From assembly GCA_037074705.1 (NCBI GenBank), contig JAYJMR010000076.1, positions 1-64,000 on the forward strand: a stretch of DNA of 64,000 nucleotides, read 5' to 3'. The DNA comes from Zhengitettix transpicula (lineage: Eukaryota > Arthropoda > Insecta > Orthoptera > Tetrigidae). Of the stretch, positions 13,201-26,212 are shown in pieces. Numbering within the stretch: position 1 is the stretch's first letter; every line of letters starts with the position of its first letter. Position numbers and translations under genes: made by a program. The notes beneath the pieces are model-generated. The model ran no database searches. It was not told where the DNA came from and saw nothing but the letters and a program-made list of their open reading frames with translations.

Positions 13201-14453
13201 ATTTCACCAACCAAAAATCTTCAAATAACAAAGTCTTATTTCATAATAAATGACTCGTTCTTTATAAAAATTACTCAAACCTGCACTTCTAAAATCTTAA
13301 TCTATTAATATTAATTAATATATCGTAATATTTAGACGTTTCGACGACAAGTTTGGAATTTCACCAACCAAGAATCTTCAAATAACAAAGTCTTATTTCA
13401 TAATAAATGACTCGTTCTTTATAAAAATTACTCAAACCTGCACTTCTAAAATCTTAATCTATTAATATTAATTAATATATCCCAATATTTCGACGTTTCG
13501 ACGACAAGTTTGGAATTTCACCAACCAAGAATCTTCAAATAACAAAGTCTTATTTCATAATAAATGACTCGTTCTTTATAAAAATTAGTCAAACCTGCAC
13601 TTCTAAAATCTTAATCTATTAATACTAATTAATATATCCCAATATTTCGACGTTTCGACGACAAGTTTGGAATTTCACCAACCAAGAATCTTCAAATAAC
13701 AAAGTCTTATTTCATAATAAATGACTCGTTCTTTATAAAAATTAGTCAAACCTGCACTTCTAAAATCTTAATCTATTAATACTAATTAATATATCGTAAT
13801 ATTTCGACGTTTCGACGACAAGTTTGGAATTTCACCAACCAAGAATCTTCAAATAACAAAGTCTTATTTCATAATAAATGACTCGTTCTTTATAAAAATT
13901 ACTCAAACCTGCACTTCTAAAATCTTAATCTATTAATACTAATTAATATATCGTAATATTTCGACGTTTCGACGACAAGTTTGGAATTTCAGCAACCAAG
14001 AATCTTCAAATAACAAAGTCTTATTTCATAATAAATGACTCGTTCTTTATAAAAATTACTCAAACCTGCACTTCTTAAATCTTAATCTATTAATATTAAT
14101 TAATATATCCCAATATTTCGACGTTTCGACGACAAGTTTGGAATTTCACCAACCAAGAATCTTCAAATAACAAAGTCTTATTTCATAATAAATGACTCGT
14201 TCTTTATAAAAATTACTCAAACCTGCACTTCTAAAATCTTAATCTATTAATATTAATTAATATATCCCAATATTTCGACGTTTCGACGACAAGTTTGGAA
14301 TTTCACCAACCAAGAATCTTCAAATAACAAAGTCTTATTTCATAATAAATGACTCGTTCTTTATAAAAATTACTCAAACCAGCACTTCTAAAATCTTAAT
14401 CTATTAATATTAATTAATATATCCCAATATTTCGACGTTTCGACGACAAGTTT
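10218..14453 (+). repeat. Mixed array segment between clear HORs
   Basis: Mixed monomers around the 11630-12414 block. A three-monomer spacing (471 bp) links the CCAAAAATC forms at 12744 and 13215, with TTTAGACG monomers between them. CACTTAAAAAA forms recur near 10464 and 10932 with TTACCCAAACC. One CCAACC site has lost a base near 10704. Confidence 0.65.
11630..12414 (+). repeat. Five-monomer block, right member of the 21-monomer-distant duplication
   Basis: GTTTTGAATTTC with CTTCAAAAACAAAG recurs at 11631 and 12258 with the same four-monomer order between them as at 8337-8964. Beyond 12414 the order departs: an ACTTAAACC monomer with AAATGATA follows at once, whereas an extra AGTCA/CCCA monomer lies between in the left member. 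The TTTCGTAATAA tag of the left block is absent here. Confidence 0.72.
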
Positions 14454-16651
14454 GGAATTTCACCAACCAAGAATCTTCAAATAACAAAGTCTTATTTCAT
14501 AATAAATGACTCGTTCTTTATAAAAATTACTCAAACCTGCACTTCTAAAATCTTAATCTATTAATATTAATTAATAAATGATAATATTTAGACGTTTCGA
14601 CGACAAGTTTGGAATTTCACCAACCAAAAATCTTCAAATAACAAAGTCTTATTTCATAATAAATGACTCGTTCTTTATAAAAATTACTCAAACCAGCACT
14701 TCTAAAATCTTAATCTATTAATATTAATTAATATATCCCAATATTTCGACGTTTCGACGACAAGTTTGGAATTTCACCAACCAAGAATCTTCAAATAACA
14801 AAGTCTTATTTCATAATAAATGACTCGTTCTTTATAAAAATTACTCAAACCTGCACTTCTAAAATCTTAATCTATTAATACTAATTAATATATCGTAATA
14901 TTTCGACGTTTCGACGACAAGTTTGGAATTTCACCAACCAAGAATCTTCAAATAACAAAGTCTTATTTCATAATAAATGACTCGTTCTTTATAAAAATTA
15001 CTCAAACCTGCACTTCTAAAATCTTAATCTATTAATATTAATTAATATATCCCAATATTTCGACGTTTCGACGACAAGTTTGGAATTTCACCAACCAAGA
15101 ATCTTCAAATAACAAAGTCTTATTTCATAATAAATGACTCGTTCTTTATAAAAATTACTCAAACCTGCACTTCTAAAATCTTAATCTATTAATATTAATT
15201 AATAAATGATAATATTTAGACGTTTCGACGACAAGTTTGGAATTTCACCAACCAAGAATCTTCAAATAACAAAGTCTTATTTCATAATAAATGACTCGTT
15301 CTTTATAAAAATTACTCAAACCAGCACTTCTAAAATCTTAATCTATTAATATTAATTAATATATCCCAATATTTCGACGTTTCGACGACAAGTTTGGAAT
15401 TTCACCAACCAAGAATCTTCAAATAACAAAGTCTTATTTCATAATAAATGACTCGTTCTTTATAAAAATTACTCAAACCTGCACTTCTAAAATCTTAATC
15501 TATTAATACTAATTAATATATCGTAATATTTCGACGTTTCGACGACAAGTTTGGAATTTCACCAACCAAGAATCTTCAAATAACAAAGTCTTATTTCATA
15601 ATAAATGACTCGTTCTTTATAAAAATTACTCAAACCTGCACTTCTAAAATCTTAATCTATTAATATTAATTAATATATCCCAATATTTCGACGTTTCGAC
15701 GACAAGTTTGGAATTTCACCAACCAAGAATCTTCAAATAACAAAGTCTTATTTCATAATAAATGACTCGTTCTTTATAAAAATTACTCAAACCTGCACTT
15801 CTAAAATCTTAATCTATTAATATTAATTAATAAATGATAATATTTAGACGTTTCGACGACAAGTTTGGAATTTCACCAACCAAGAATCTTCAAATAACAA
15901 AGTCTTATTTCATAATAAATGACTCGTTCTTTATAAAAATTACTCAAACCAGCACTTCTAAAATCTTAATCTATTAATATTAATTAATATATCCCAATAT
16001 TTCGACGTTTCGACGACAAGTTTGGAATTTCACCAACCAAGAATCTTCAAATAACAAAGTCTTATTTCATAATAAATGACTCGTTCTTTATAAAAATTAC
16101 TCAAACCTGCACTTCTAAAATCTTAATCTATTAATACTAATTAATATATCGTAATATTTCGACGTTTCGACGACAAGTTTGGAATTTCACCAACCAAGAA
16201 TCTTCAAATAACAAAGTCTTATTTCATAATAAATGACTCGTTCTTTATAAAAATTACTCAAACCTGCACTTCTAAAATCTTAATCTATTAATATTAATTA
16301 ATATATCCCAATATTTCGACGTTTCGACGACAAGTTTGGAATTTCACCAACCAAGAATCTTCAAATAACAAAGTCTTATTTCATAATAAATGACTCGTTC
16401 TTTATAAAAATTACTCAAACCTGCACTTCTAAAATCTTAATCTATTAATATTAATTAATAAATGATAATATTTAGACGTTTCGACGACAAGTTTGGAATT
16501 TCACCAACCAAGAATCTTCAAATAACAAAGTCTTATTTCATAATAAATGACTCGTTCTTTATAAAAATTACTCAAACCAGCACTTCTAAAATCTTAATCT
16601 ATTAATATTAATTAATATATCCTAATATTTCGACGTTTTGACGACAAGTTT
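14454..16651 (+). repeat. 4-monomer HOR (628 bp), three full copies plus two monomers
   Basis: Four monomer types follow in fixed order: C (AAATGATA, TTTAGACG), A (CCAGC, CCCA), B (CCTGC, ACTAAT, CGTA) and D (CCTGC, ATTAAT, CCCA). The AAATG tag of type C ends at 14580, 15208, 15836 and 16464, spaced exactly 628 bp. Full units are 14454-15081, 15082-15709 and 15710-16337. A further C and A pair follows, the A monomer carrying CCTAATA and TTTTGACG. No indel occurs inside the three units, so the amplification looks recent. Confidence 0.9.
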
Positions 16652-19160
16652 GGAATTTCACCAACCAAGAATCTTCAAATAACAAAGTCTTATTTCATAA
16701 TAAATGACTCGTTCTTTATAAAAATTACTCAAACCAGCACTTCTAAAATCTTAATCTATTAATATTAATTAATATATCCCAATATTTCGACGTTTCGACG
16801 ACAAGTTTGGAATTTCACCAACCAAGAATCTTCAAATAACAAAGTCTTATTTCATAATAAATGACTCGTTCTTTATAAAATTAGTCAAACCTGCACTTCT
16901 AAAATCTTAATCTATTAATATTAATTAATATATCCCAATATTTCGACGTTTTGACGACAAGTTTGGAATTTCACCAACCAAGAATCTTCAAATAACAAAG
17001 TCTTATTTCATAATAAATGACTCGTTCTTTATAAAAATTACTCAAACCAGCACTTCTAAAATCTTAATCTATTAATATTAATTAATATATCCCAATATTT
17101 CGACGTTTCGACGACAAGTTTGGAATTTCACCAACCAAGAATCTTCAAATAACAAAGTCTTATTTCATAATAAATGACTCGTTCTTTATAAAAATTACTC
17201 AAACCTGCACTTCTAAAATCTTAATCTATTAATATTAATTAATAAATGATAATATTTAGACGTTTCGACGACAAGTTTGGAATTTCACCAACCAAAAATC
17301 TTCAAATAACAAAGTCTTATTTCATAATAAATGACTCGTTCTTTATAAAAATTACTCAAACCAGCACTTCTAAAATCTTAATCTATTAATATTAATTAAT
17401 ATATCCCAATATTTCGACGTTTCGACGACAAGTTTGGAATTTCACCAACCAAGAATCTTCAAATAACAAAGTCTTATTTCATAATAAATGACTCGTTCTT
17501 TATAAAAATTACTCAAACCTGCACTTCTAAAATCTTAATCTATTAATACTTATTAATATATCGTAATATTTCGACGACAAGTTTGGAATTTCACCAACCA
17601 AGAATCTTCAAATAACAAAGTCTTATTTCATAATAAATGACTCGTTCTTTATAAAAATTACTCAAACCTGCACTTCTAAAATCTTAAACTATTAATATTA
17701 ATTAATAAATGATAATATTTAGACGTTTCGACGACAAGTTTGGAATTTCACCAACCAAGAATCTTCAAATAACAAAGTATTATTTCATAATAAATGACTC
17801 GTTCTTTATAAAAATTACTCAAACCAGCACTTCTAAAATCTTAATCTATTAATATTAATTAATATATCCCAATATTTCGACGTTTCGACGACAAGTTTGG
17901 AATTTCACCAACCAAGAATCTTCAAATAACAAAGTCTTATTTCATAATAAATGACTCGTTCTTTATAAAAATTACTCAAACCAGCACTTCTAAAATCTTA
18001 ATCTATTAATATTAATTAATATATCCCAATATTTCGACGTTTCGACGACAAGTTTGGAATTTCACCAACCAAGAATCTTCAAATAACAAAGTCTTATTTC
18101 ATAATAAATGACTCGTTCTTTATAAAAATTACTCAAACCTGCACTTCTAAAATCTTAAACTAATAATATTAATTAATAAATGATAATATTTAGACGTTTC
18201 GACGACAAGTTTGGAATTTTGGAATTTCACCATCCAAGATTCTTCAAATAACAAAGTCTTATTTCATAATAAATGACTCGTTCTTTATAAAAATTACTCA
18301 AACCTGCACTTCTAAAATCTTAAACTATTAATATTAATTAATAAATGATAATATTTAGACGTTTCGACGACAAGTTTGGAATTTCACCAACCAAGAATCT
18401 TCAAATAACAAAGTCTTATTTCATAATAAATGACTCGTTCTTTATAAAAATTAGTCAAACCTGCACTTAAAAAATCTTAATCTATTAATACTAATTAATA
18501 TATCGTAATATTCGACGTTTCGACGACAAGTTTGGAATTTCACCAACCAAGAATCTTCAAATAACAAAGTCTTATTTCATAATAAATGACTCGTTCTTTA
18601 TAAAAATTAGTCAAACCTGCACTTCTAAAATCTTAATCTATAATATTAATTAATATATCCCAATATTTCGACGTTTCGACGACAAGTTTGGAATTTCACC
18701 AACCAAGAATCTTCAAATAACAAAGTTTTATTTCATAATAAATGACTCGTTCTTTTATAAAAATTACTCAAACCTGCACTTCTAAAATCTTAATCTATTA
18801 ATACTAATTAATATATCCCAATATTTCGACGTTTCGACGACAAGTTTGGAATTTCACCAACCAAGAATCTTCAAATAACAAAGTCTTATTTCATAATAAA
18901 TGACTCGTTCTTTATAAAAATTACTCAAACCTGCACTTCTAAAATCTTAATCTATTAATATTAATTAATATATCCCAATATTTCGACGTTTCGACGAAAG
19001 GTTTGGAATTTCACCAACCAAGAATCTTCAAATAACAAAGTCTTATTCATAATAAATGACTCGTTCTTTATAAAAATTAGTCAAACCTGCACTTCTAAAA
19101 TCTTAAACTATTAATATTAATTAATAAATGATAATATTTAGACGTTTCGACGACAAGTTT
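16652..19160 (+). repeat. Transitional segment with many small indels
   Basis: Type A and C monomers continue but the fixed order breaks. Irregularities include a one-base loss near 16880, an 8-bp octamer loss near 17570, an 8-bp duplication of TTGGAATT around 18211-18226, and small losses or gains near 18509, 18640, 18755 and 19046. From 18378 the monomer order (CACTTAAAAAA, then AGTCA/CCCA, then ACTAAT/CCCA, then ACTCA/CCCA with a CGAAAG form) anticipates the second half of the following HOR. Confidence 0.7.
17562..17580 (+). other. Monomer that lost one TTTCGACG octamer
   Basis: The sequence runs from CGTAATATTTCGACG directly into ACAAG, with one TTTCGACG octamer instead of two. The clean 8-bp loss shows that the octamer box is a true tandem duplication able to contract. 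The same monomer has ACTTATTAAT, so two unusual changes sit together. Confidence 0.85.
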
Positions 19161-21187
19161 GGAATTTCACCAACCAAGAATCTTCAAATAACAAAGTCTT
19201 ATTTCATAATAAATGACTCGTTCTTTATAAAAATTAGTCAAACTGCACTTAAAAAATCTTAATCTATTAATACTAATTAATATATCGTAATATTTCGACG
19301 TTTCGACGACAAGTTTGGAATTTCACAACCAAGAATCTTCAAATAACAAAGTCTTATTTCATAATAAATGACTCGTTCTTTATAAAAATTAGTCAAACCT
19401 GCATTTCTAAAATCTTAATCTATTAATATTAATTAATATATCCCAATATTTAGACGTTTCGACGACAAGTTTGGAATTTCACCAACAAGAATCTTCAAAT
19501 AACAAAGTCTTATTTTATAATAAATGACTCGTTCTTTATAAAAATTACTCAAACCTGCACTTCTAAAATCTTAATCTATTAATACTAATTAACATATCGT
19601 AATATTTCGACGTTTCGACGACAAGTTTGGAATTTCACCATCCAAGAATCTTCAAATAACAAAGTCTTATTTCATAATAAATGACTCGTTCTTTATAAAA
19701 ATTACTCAAACCTGCACTTCTAAAATCTTAAACTATTAATATTAATTAATATATCCCAATATTTCGACGTTTCGACGACAAGTTTGGAATTTCACCATCC
19801 AAGATTCTTCAAATAACAAAGTCTTATTTCATAATAAATGACTCGTTCTTTATAAAAATTACTCAAACCTGCACTTCTAAAATCTTAAACTATTAATATT
19901 AATTAATAAATGATAATATTTAGACGTTTCGACGACAAGTTTGGAATTTCACCAACAAGAATCTTCAAATAACAAAGTCTTATTTCATAATAAATGACTC
20001 GTTCTTTATAAAAATTAGTCAAACCTGCACTTAAAAAATCTTAATCTATTAATACTAATTAATATATCGTAATATTTCGACGTTTCGACGACAAGTTTGG
20101 AATTTCACCAACCAAGAATCTTCAAATAACAAAGTCTTATTTCATAATAAATGACTCGTTCTTTATAAAAATTAGTCAAACCTGCACTTCTAAAATCTTA
20201 ATCTATTAATATTAATTAATATATCCCAATATTTCGACGTTTCGACGACAAGTTTGGAATTTCACCAACCAAGAATCTTCAAATAACAAAGTCTTATTTC
20301 ATAATAAATGACTCGTTCTTTATAAAAATTACTCAAACCTGCACTTCTAAAATCTTAATCTATTAATACTAATTAATATATCCCAATATTTCGACGTTTC
20401 GACGACAAGTTTGGAATTTCACCAACCAAGAATCTTCAAATAACAAAGTCTTATTTCATAATAAATGACTCGTTCTTTATAAAAATTACTCAAACCTGCA
20501 CTTCTAAAATCTTAATCTATTATATTAATTAATATATCCCAATATTTCGACGTTTCGACGAAAAGTTTGGAATTTCACAACCAAGAATCTTCAAATAACA
20601 AAGTCTTATTTCATAATAAATGACTCGTTCTTTATAAAAATTAGTCAAACCTGCACTTAAAAAATCTTAATCTATTAATATTAATTAATATATCCCAATA
20701 TTTCGACGTTTCGACGAAAAGTTTGGAATTTCACCAACCAAGAATCTACAAATAACAAAGTCTTATTTCATAATAAATGACTCGTTCTTTATAAAAATTA
20801 GTCAAACCTGCACTTCTAAAATCTTAATCTATTAATATTAATTAATATATCCCAATATTTCGACGTTTCGACGAAAAGTTTGGAATTTCACCAACAAGAA
20901 TCTACAAATAACAAAGTCTTATTTCATAAGTTCTTTATAAAAATTACTCAAACCTGCACTTCTAAAATCTTAATCTATTAATATTAATTAATATATCCCA
21001 ATATTTCGACGTTTCGACGACAAGTTTGGAATTTCACCATCCAAGAATCTTCAAATAACAAAGTCTTATTTCATAATAAATGACTCGTTCTTTATAAAAA
21101 TTACTCAAACCTGCACTTCTAAAATCTTAAACTATTAATATTAATTAATAAATGATAATTATTTTTAGACGTTTCGACGACAAGTTT
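19161..21187 (+). repeat. 13-monomer HOR copy, indel-rich (2027 bp)
   Basis: The unit starts at a CACTTAAAAAA monomer. It continues with CATTTCT, TTTTATAAT with AACATATCG (C at 19593), two ACCATCC monomers, AAATGATA, and a second CACTTAAAAAA monomer. All of these recur about 2.03 kb downstream (21279 and 21623, for example). Thirteen monomers would be 2041 bp; the 14-bp shortfall is explained by seven one-base losses, one 10-bp loss (junction near 20929) and one 3-bp gain (near 21157). Two CTACAAAT monomers (20.7-20.9 kb) are extra or altered relative to the next copy. Confidence 0.83.
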
Positions 21188-23071
21188 GGAATTTCACCAA
21201 CCAAGAATCTTCAAATAACAAAGTCTTATTTCATAATAAATGACTCGTTCTTTATAAAAATTAGTCAAACCTGCACTTAAAAAATCTTAATCTATTAATA
21301 CTAATTAATATATCGTAATATTTCGACGTTTCGACGACAAGTTTGGAATTTCACCAACCAAGAATCTTCAAATAACAAAGTCTTATTTCATAATAAATGA
21401 CTCGTTCTTTATAAAAATTAGTCAAACCTGCATTTCTAAAATCTTAATCTATTAATATTAATTAATATATCCCAATATTTAGACGTTTCGACGACAAGTT
21501 TGGAATTTCACCAACCAAGAATCTTCAAATAACAAAGTCTTATTTTATAATAAATGACTCGTTCTTTATAAAAATTACTCAAACCTGCACTTCTAAAATC
21601 TTAATCTATTAATACTAATTAACATATCGTAATATTTCGACGTTTCGACGACAAGTTTGGAATTTCACCATCCAAGAATCTTCAAATAACAAAGTCTTAT
21701 TTCATAATAAATGACTCGTTCTTTATAAAAATTACTCAAACCTGCACTTCTAAAATCTTAAACTATTAATATTAATTAATATATCCCAATATTTCGACTT
21801 TTCGACGACAAGTTTGGAATTTCACCATCCAAGAATCTTCAAATAACAAAGTCTTATTTCATAATAAATGACTCGTTCTTTATAAAAATTACTCAAACCT
21901 GCACTTCTAAAATCTTAAACTATTAATATTAATTAATAAATGATAATATTTAGACGTTTCGACGACAAGTTTGGAATTTCACCAACCAAGAATCTTCAAA
22001 TAACAAAGTCTTATTTCATAATAAATGACTCGTTCTTTATAAAAATTAGTCAAACCTGCACTTAAAAAATCTTAATCTATTAATACTAATTAATATATCG
22101 TAATATTTCGACGTTTCGACGACAAGTTTGGAATTTCACCAACCAAGAATCTTCAAATAACAAAGTCTTATTTCATAATAAATGACTCGTTCTTTATAAA
22201 AATTAGTCAAACCTGCACTTCTAAAATCTTAATCTATTAATATTAATTAATATATCCCAATATTTCGACGTTTCGACGACAAGTTTGGAATTTCACCAAC
22301 CAAGAATCTTCAAATAACAAAAACTTATTTCATAATAAATGACTCGTTCTTTATAAAAATTACTCAAACCTGCACTTCTAAAATCTTAATCTATTAATAC
22401 TAATTAATATATCCCAATATTTCGACGTTTCGACGACAAGTTTGGAATTTCACCAACCAAGAATCTTCAAATAACAAAGTCTTATTTCATAATAAATGAC
22501 TCGTTCTTTATAAAAATTACTCAAACCTGCACTTCTAAAATCTTAATCTATTAATATTAATTAATATATCCCAATATTTCGACGTTTCGACGAAAAGTTT
22601 GGAATTTCACCAACCAAGAATCTTCAAATAACAAAGTCTTATTTCATAATAAATGACTCGTTCTTTATAAAAATTAGTCAAACCTGCACTTAAAAAATCT
22701 TAATCTATTAATACTAATTAATATATCGTAATATTTCGACGTTTCGACGACAAGTTTGGAATTTCACCAACCAAGAATCTTCAAATAACAAAGTCTTATT
22801 TCATAATAAATGACTCGTTCTTTATAAAAATTAGTCAAACCTGCACTTCTAAAATCTTAATCTATTAATATTAATTAATATATCCCAATATTTCGACGTT
22901 TCGACGACAAGTTTGGAATTTCACCATCCAAGAATCTTCAAATAACAAAGTCTTATTTCATAATAAATGACTCGTTCTTTATAAAAATTACTCAAACCTG
23001 CACTTCTAAAATCTTAAACTATTAATATTAATTAATAAATGATAATATTTAGACGTTTCGACGACAAGTTT
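21188..23071 (+). repeat. 12-monomer HOR copy, indel-free (1884 bp)
   Basis: This copy repeats the tag order of the unit before it, with CACTTAAAAAA at 21279, 22064 and 22692, CATTTCT near 21430, AACATATCG at 21623 and CGAAAAG near 22592. It has one monomer fewer and is exactly 12 x 157 bp. A new CACTTAAAAAA monomer begins at 23072, followed by the second-half order of this unit. Confidence 0.83.
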
Positions 23072-26000
23072 GGAATTTCACCAACCAAGAATCTTCAAAT
23101 AACAAAGTCTTATTTCATAATAAATGACTCGTTCTTTATAAAAATTAGTCAAACCTGCACTTAAAAAATCTTAATCTATTAATACTAATTAATATATCGT
23201 AATATTTCGACGTTTCGACGACAAGTTTGGAATTTCACCAACCAAGAATCTTCAAATAACAAAGTCTTATTTCATAATAAATGACTCGTTCTTTATAAAA
23301 ATTAGTCAAACCTGCACTTCTAAAATCTTAATCTATTAATATTAATTAATATATCCCAATATTTCGACGTTTCGACGACAAGTTTGGAATTTCACCAACC
23401 AAGAATCTTCAAATAACAAAGTCTTATTTCATAATAAATGACTCGTTCTTTATAAAAATTACTCAAACCTGCACTTCTAAAATCTTAATCTATTAATACT
23501 AATTAATATATCCCAATATTTCGACGTTTCGACGACAAGTTTGGAATTTCACCAACCAAGAATCTTCAAATAACAAAGTATTATTTCATAATAAATGACT
23601 CGTTCTTTATAAAAATTACTCAAACCAGCACTTCTAAAATCTTAAACTATTAATATTAATTAATATATCCCAATATTTCGACGTTTCGACGACAAGTTTG
23701 GAATTTCACCAACCAAGAATCTTCAAATAACAAAGTCTTATTTCATAATAAATGACTCGTTCTTTATAAAAATTATTCAAAGCTGCACTTCTAAAATCTT
23801 AATCTATTAATATTAATTAATATATCCCAATATTTCGACGTTTCGACGACAAGTTTGGAATTTCACCAACCAAGAATCTTCAAATAACAAAGTCTTATTT
23901 CATAATAAATGACTCGTTCTTTATAAAAATTACTCAAACCAGCACTTCTAAAATCTTAATCTATTAATATTAATTAATATATCCCAATATTTCGACGTTT
24001 CGACGACAAGTTTGGAATTTCACCAACCAAGAATCTTCAAATAACAAAGTCTTATTTCATAATAAATGACTCGTTCTTTATAAAAATTATTCAAACCTGC
24101 ACTTCTATAATCTTAATATATTAATATTAATTAATATATCCCAATATTTCGACGTTTCGACGACAAGTTTGGAATTTCACCAACCAAGAATCTTCAAATA
24201 ACAAAGTCTTATTTCATAATAAATGACTCGTTCTTTATAAAAAATTATTCAAACCTGCACTTCTAAAATCTTAATCTATTAATATTAATTAATATATCCC
24301 AATATTTAGACGTTTCGACGACAAGTTTGGAATTTCACCAACCAAGAATCTTCAAATAACAAAGTCTTATTTTATAATAAATGACTCGTTCTTTATAAAA
24401 ATTACTCAAACCTGCACTTCTAAAATCTTAATCTATTAATACTAATTAACATATCGTAATATTTCGACGTTTCGACGACAAGTTTGGAATTTCACCAACC
24501 AAGAATCTTCAAATAACAAAGTCTTATTTCATAATAAATGACTCGTTCTTTATAAAAATTATTCAAACCTGCACTTCTAAAATCTTAATCTATTAATATT
24601 AATTAATATATCCCAATATTTCGACGTTTCGACGACAAGTTTGGAATTTCACCAACCAAGAATCTTCAAATAACAAAGTCTTATTTCATAATAAATGACT
24701 CGTTCTTTATAAAAATTACTCAAACCAGCACTTCTAAAATCTTAAACTATTAATATTAATTAATAAATGATAATATTTAGACGTTTCGACGACAAGTTTG
24801 GAATTTCACCAACCAAGAATCTTCAAATAACAAAGTCTTATTTCATAATAAATGACTCGTTCTTTATAAAAATTAGTCAAACCTGCACTTCTAAAATCTT
24901 AATCTATTAATATTAATTAATATATCCCAATATTTCGACGTTTCGACGACAAGTTTGGAATTTCACCAACCAAGAATCTTCAAATAACAAAGTCTTATTT
25001 CATAATAAATGACTCGTTCTTTATAAAAATTACTCAAACCAGCACTTCTAAAATCTTAATCTATTAATATTAATTAATATATCCCAATATTTCGACGTTT
25101 CGACGACAAGTTTGGAATTTCACCAACCAAGAATCTTCAAATAACAAAGTCTTATTTCATAATAAATGACTCGTTCTTTATAAAAATTAGTCAAACCTGC
25201 ACTTCTAAAATCTTAATCTATTAATATTAATTAATATATCCCAATATTTCGACGTTTCGACGACAAGTTTGGAATTTCACCAACCAAGAATCTTCAAATA
25301 ACAAAGTCTTATTTCATAATAAATGACTCGTTCTTTATAAAAATTACTCAAACCAGCACTTCTAAAATCTTAATCTATTAATATTAATTAATATATCCCA
25401 ATATTTCGACGTTTCGACGACAAGTTTGGAATTTCACCAACCAAGAATCTTCAAATAACAAAGTCTTATTTCATAATAAATGACTCGTTCTTTATAAAAA
25501 TTACTCAAACCTGCACTTCTAAAATCTTAAACTATTAATATTAATTAATAAATGATAATATTTCGACGTTTCGACGACAAGATTGGAATTTCACCAACCA
25601 AGAATCTTCAAATAACAAAGTCTTATTTCATAATAAATGACTCGTTCTTTATAAAAATTACTCAAACCTGCACTTCTAAAATCTTAATCTATTAATACTA
25701 ATTAATATATCCCAATATTTCGACGTTTCGACGACAAGTTTGGAATTTCACCAACCAAGAATCTACAAATAACAAAGTCTTATTTCATAATAAATGACTC
25801 GTTCTTTATAAAAATTACTCAAACCTGCACTTCTAAAATCTTAATCTATTAATATTAATTAATATATCCCAATATTTCGACGTTTCGACGACAAGTTTGG
25901 AATTTCACCAACCAAGAATCTTCAAATAACAAAGTCTTATTTCATAATAAATGACTCGTTCTTTATAAAAATTACTCAAACCTGCACTTCTAAAATCTTA

Positions 26001-26212
26001 ATCTATTAATACTAATTAATATATCCCAATATTTCGACGTTTCGACGACAAGTTTGGAATTTCACCAACCAAGAATCTTCAAATAACAAAGTCTTATTTC
26101 ATAATAAATGACTCGTTCTTTATAAAAATTACTCAAACCTGCACTTCTAAAATCTTAATCTATTAATACTAATTAATATATCCCAATATTTCGACGTTTC
26201 GACGACAAGTTT
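23072..26212 (+). repeat. Mixed segment, CCAGC alternating with other types
   Basis: ACTCA/CCAGC/CCCA monomers alternate with CCTGC monomers in dimer-like order, including an ATTCAAAGC form near 23776, an ATTCAAACC form near 24088 and a one-base gain near 24241. AACATATCG with TTTTATAAT reappears at 24450, 18 monomers plus 1 bp after its counterpart at 21623, so this marker pair was carried by another long duplication. Confidence 0.65.
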
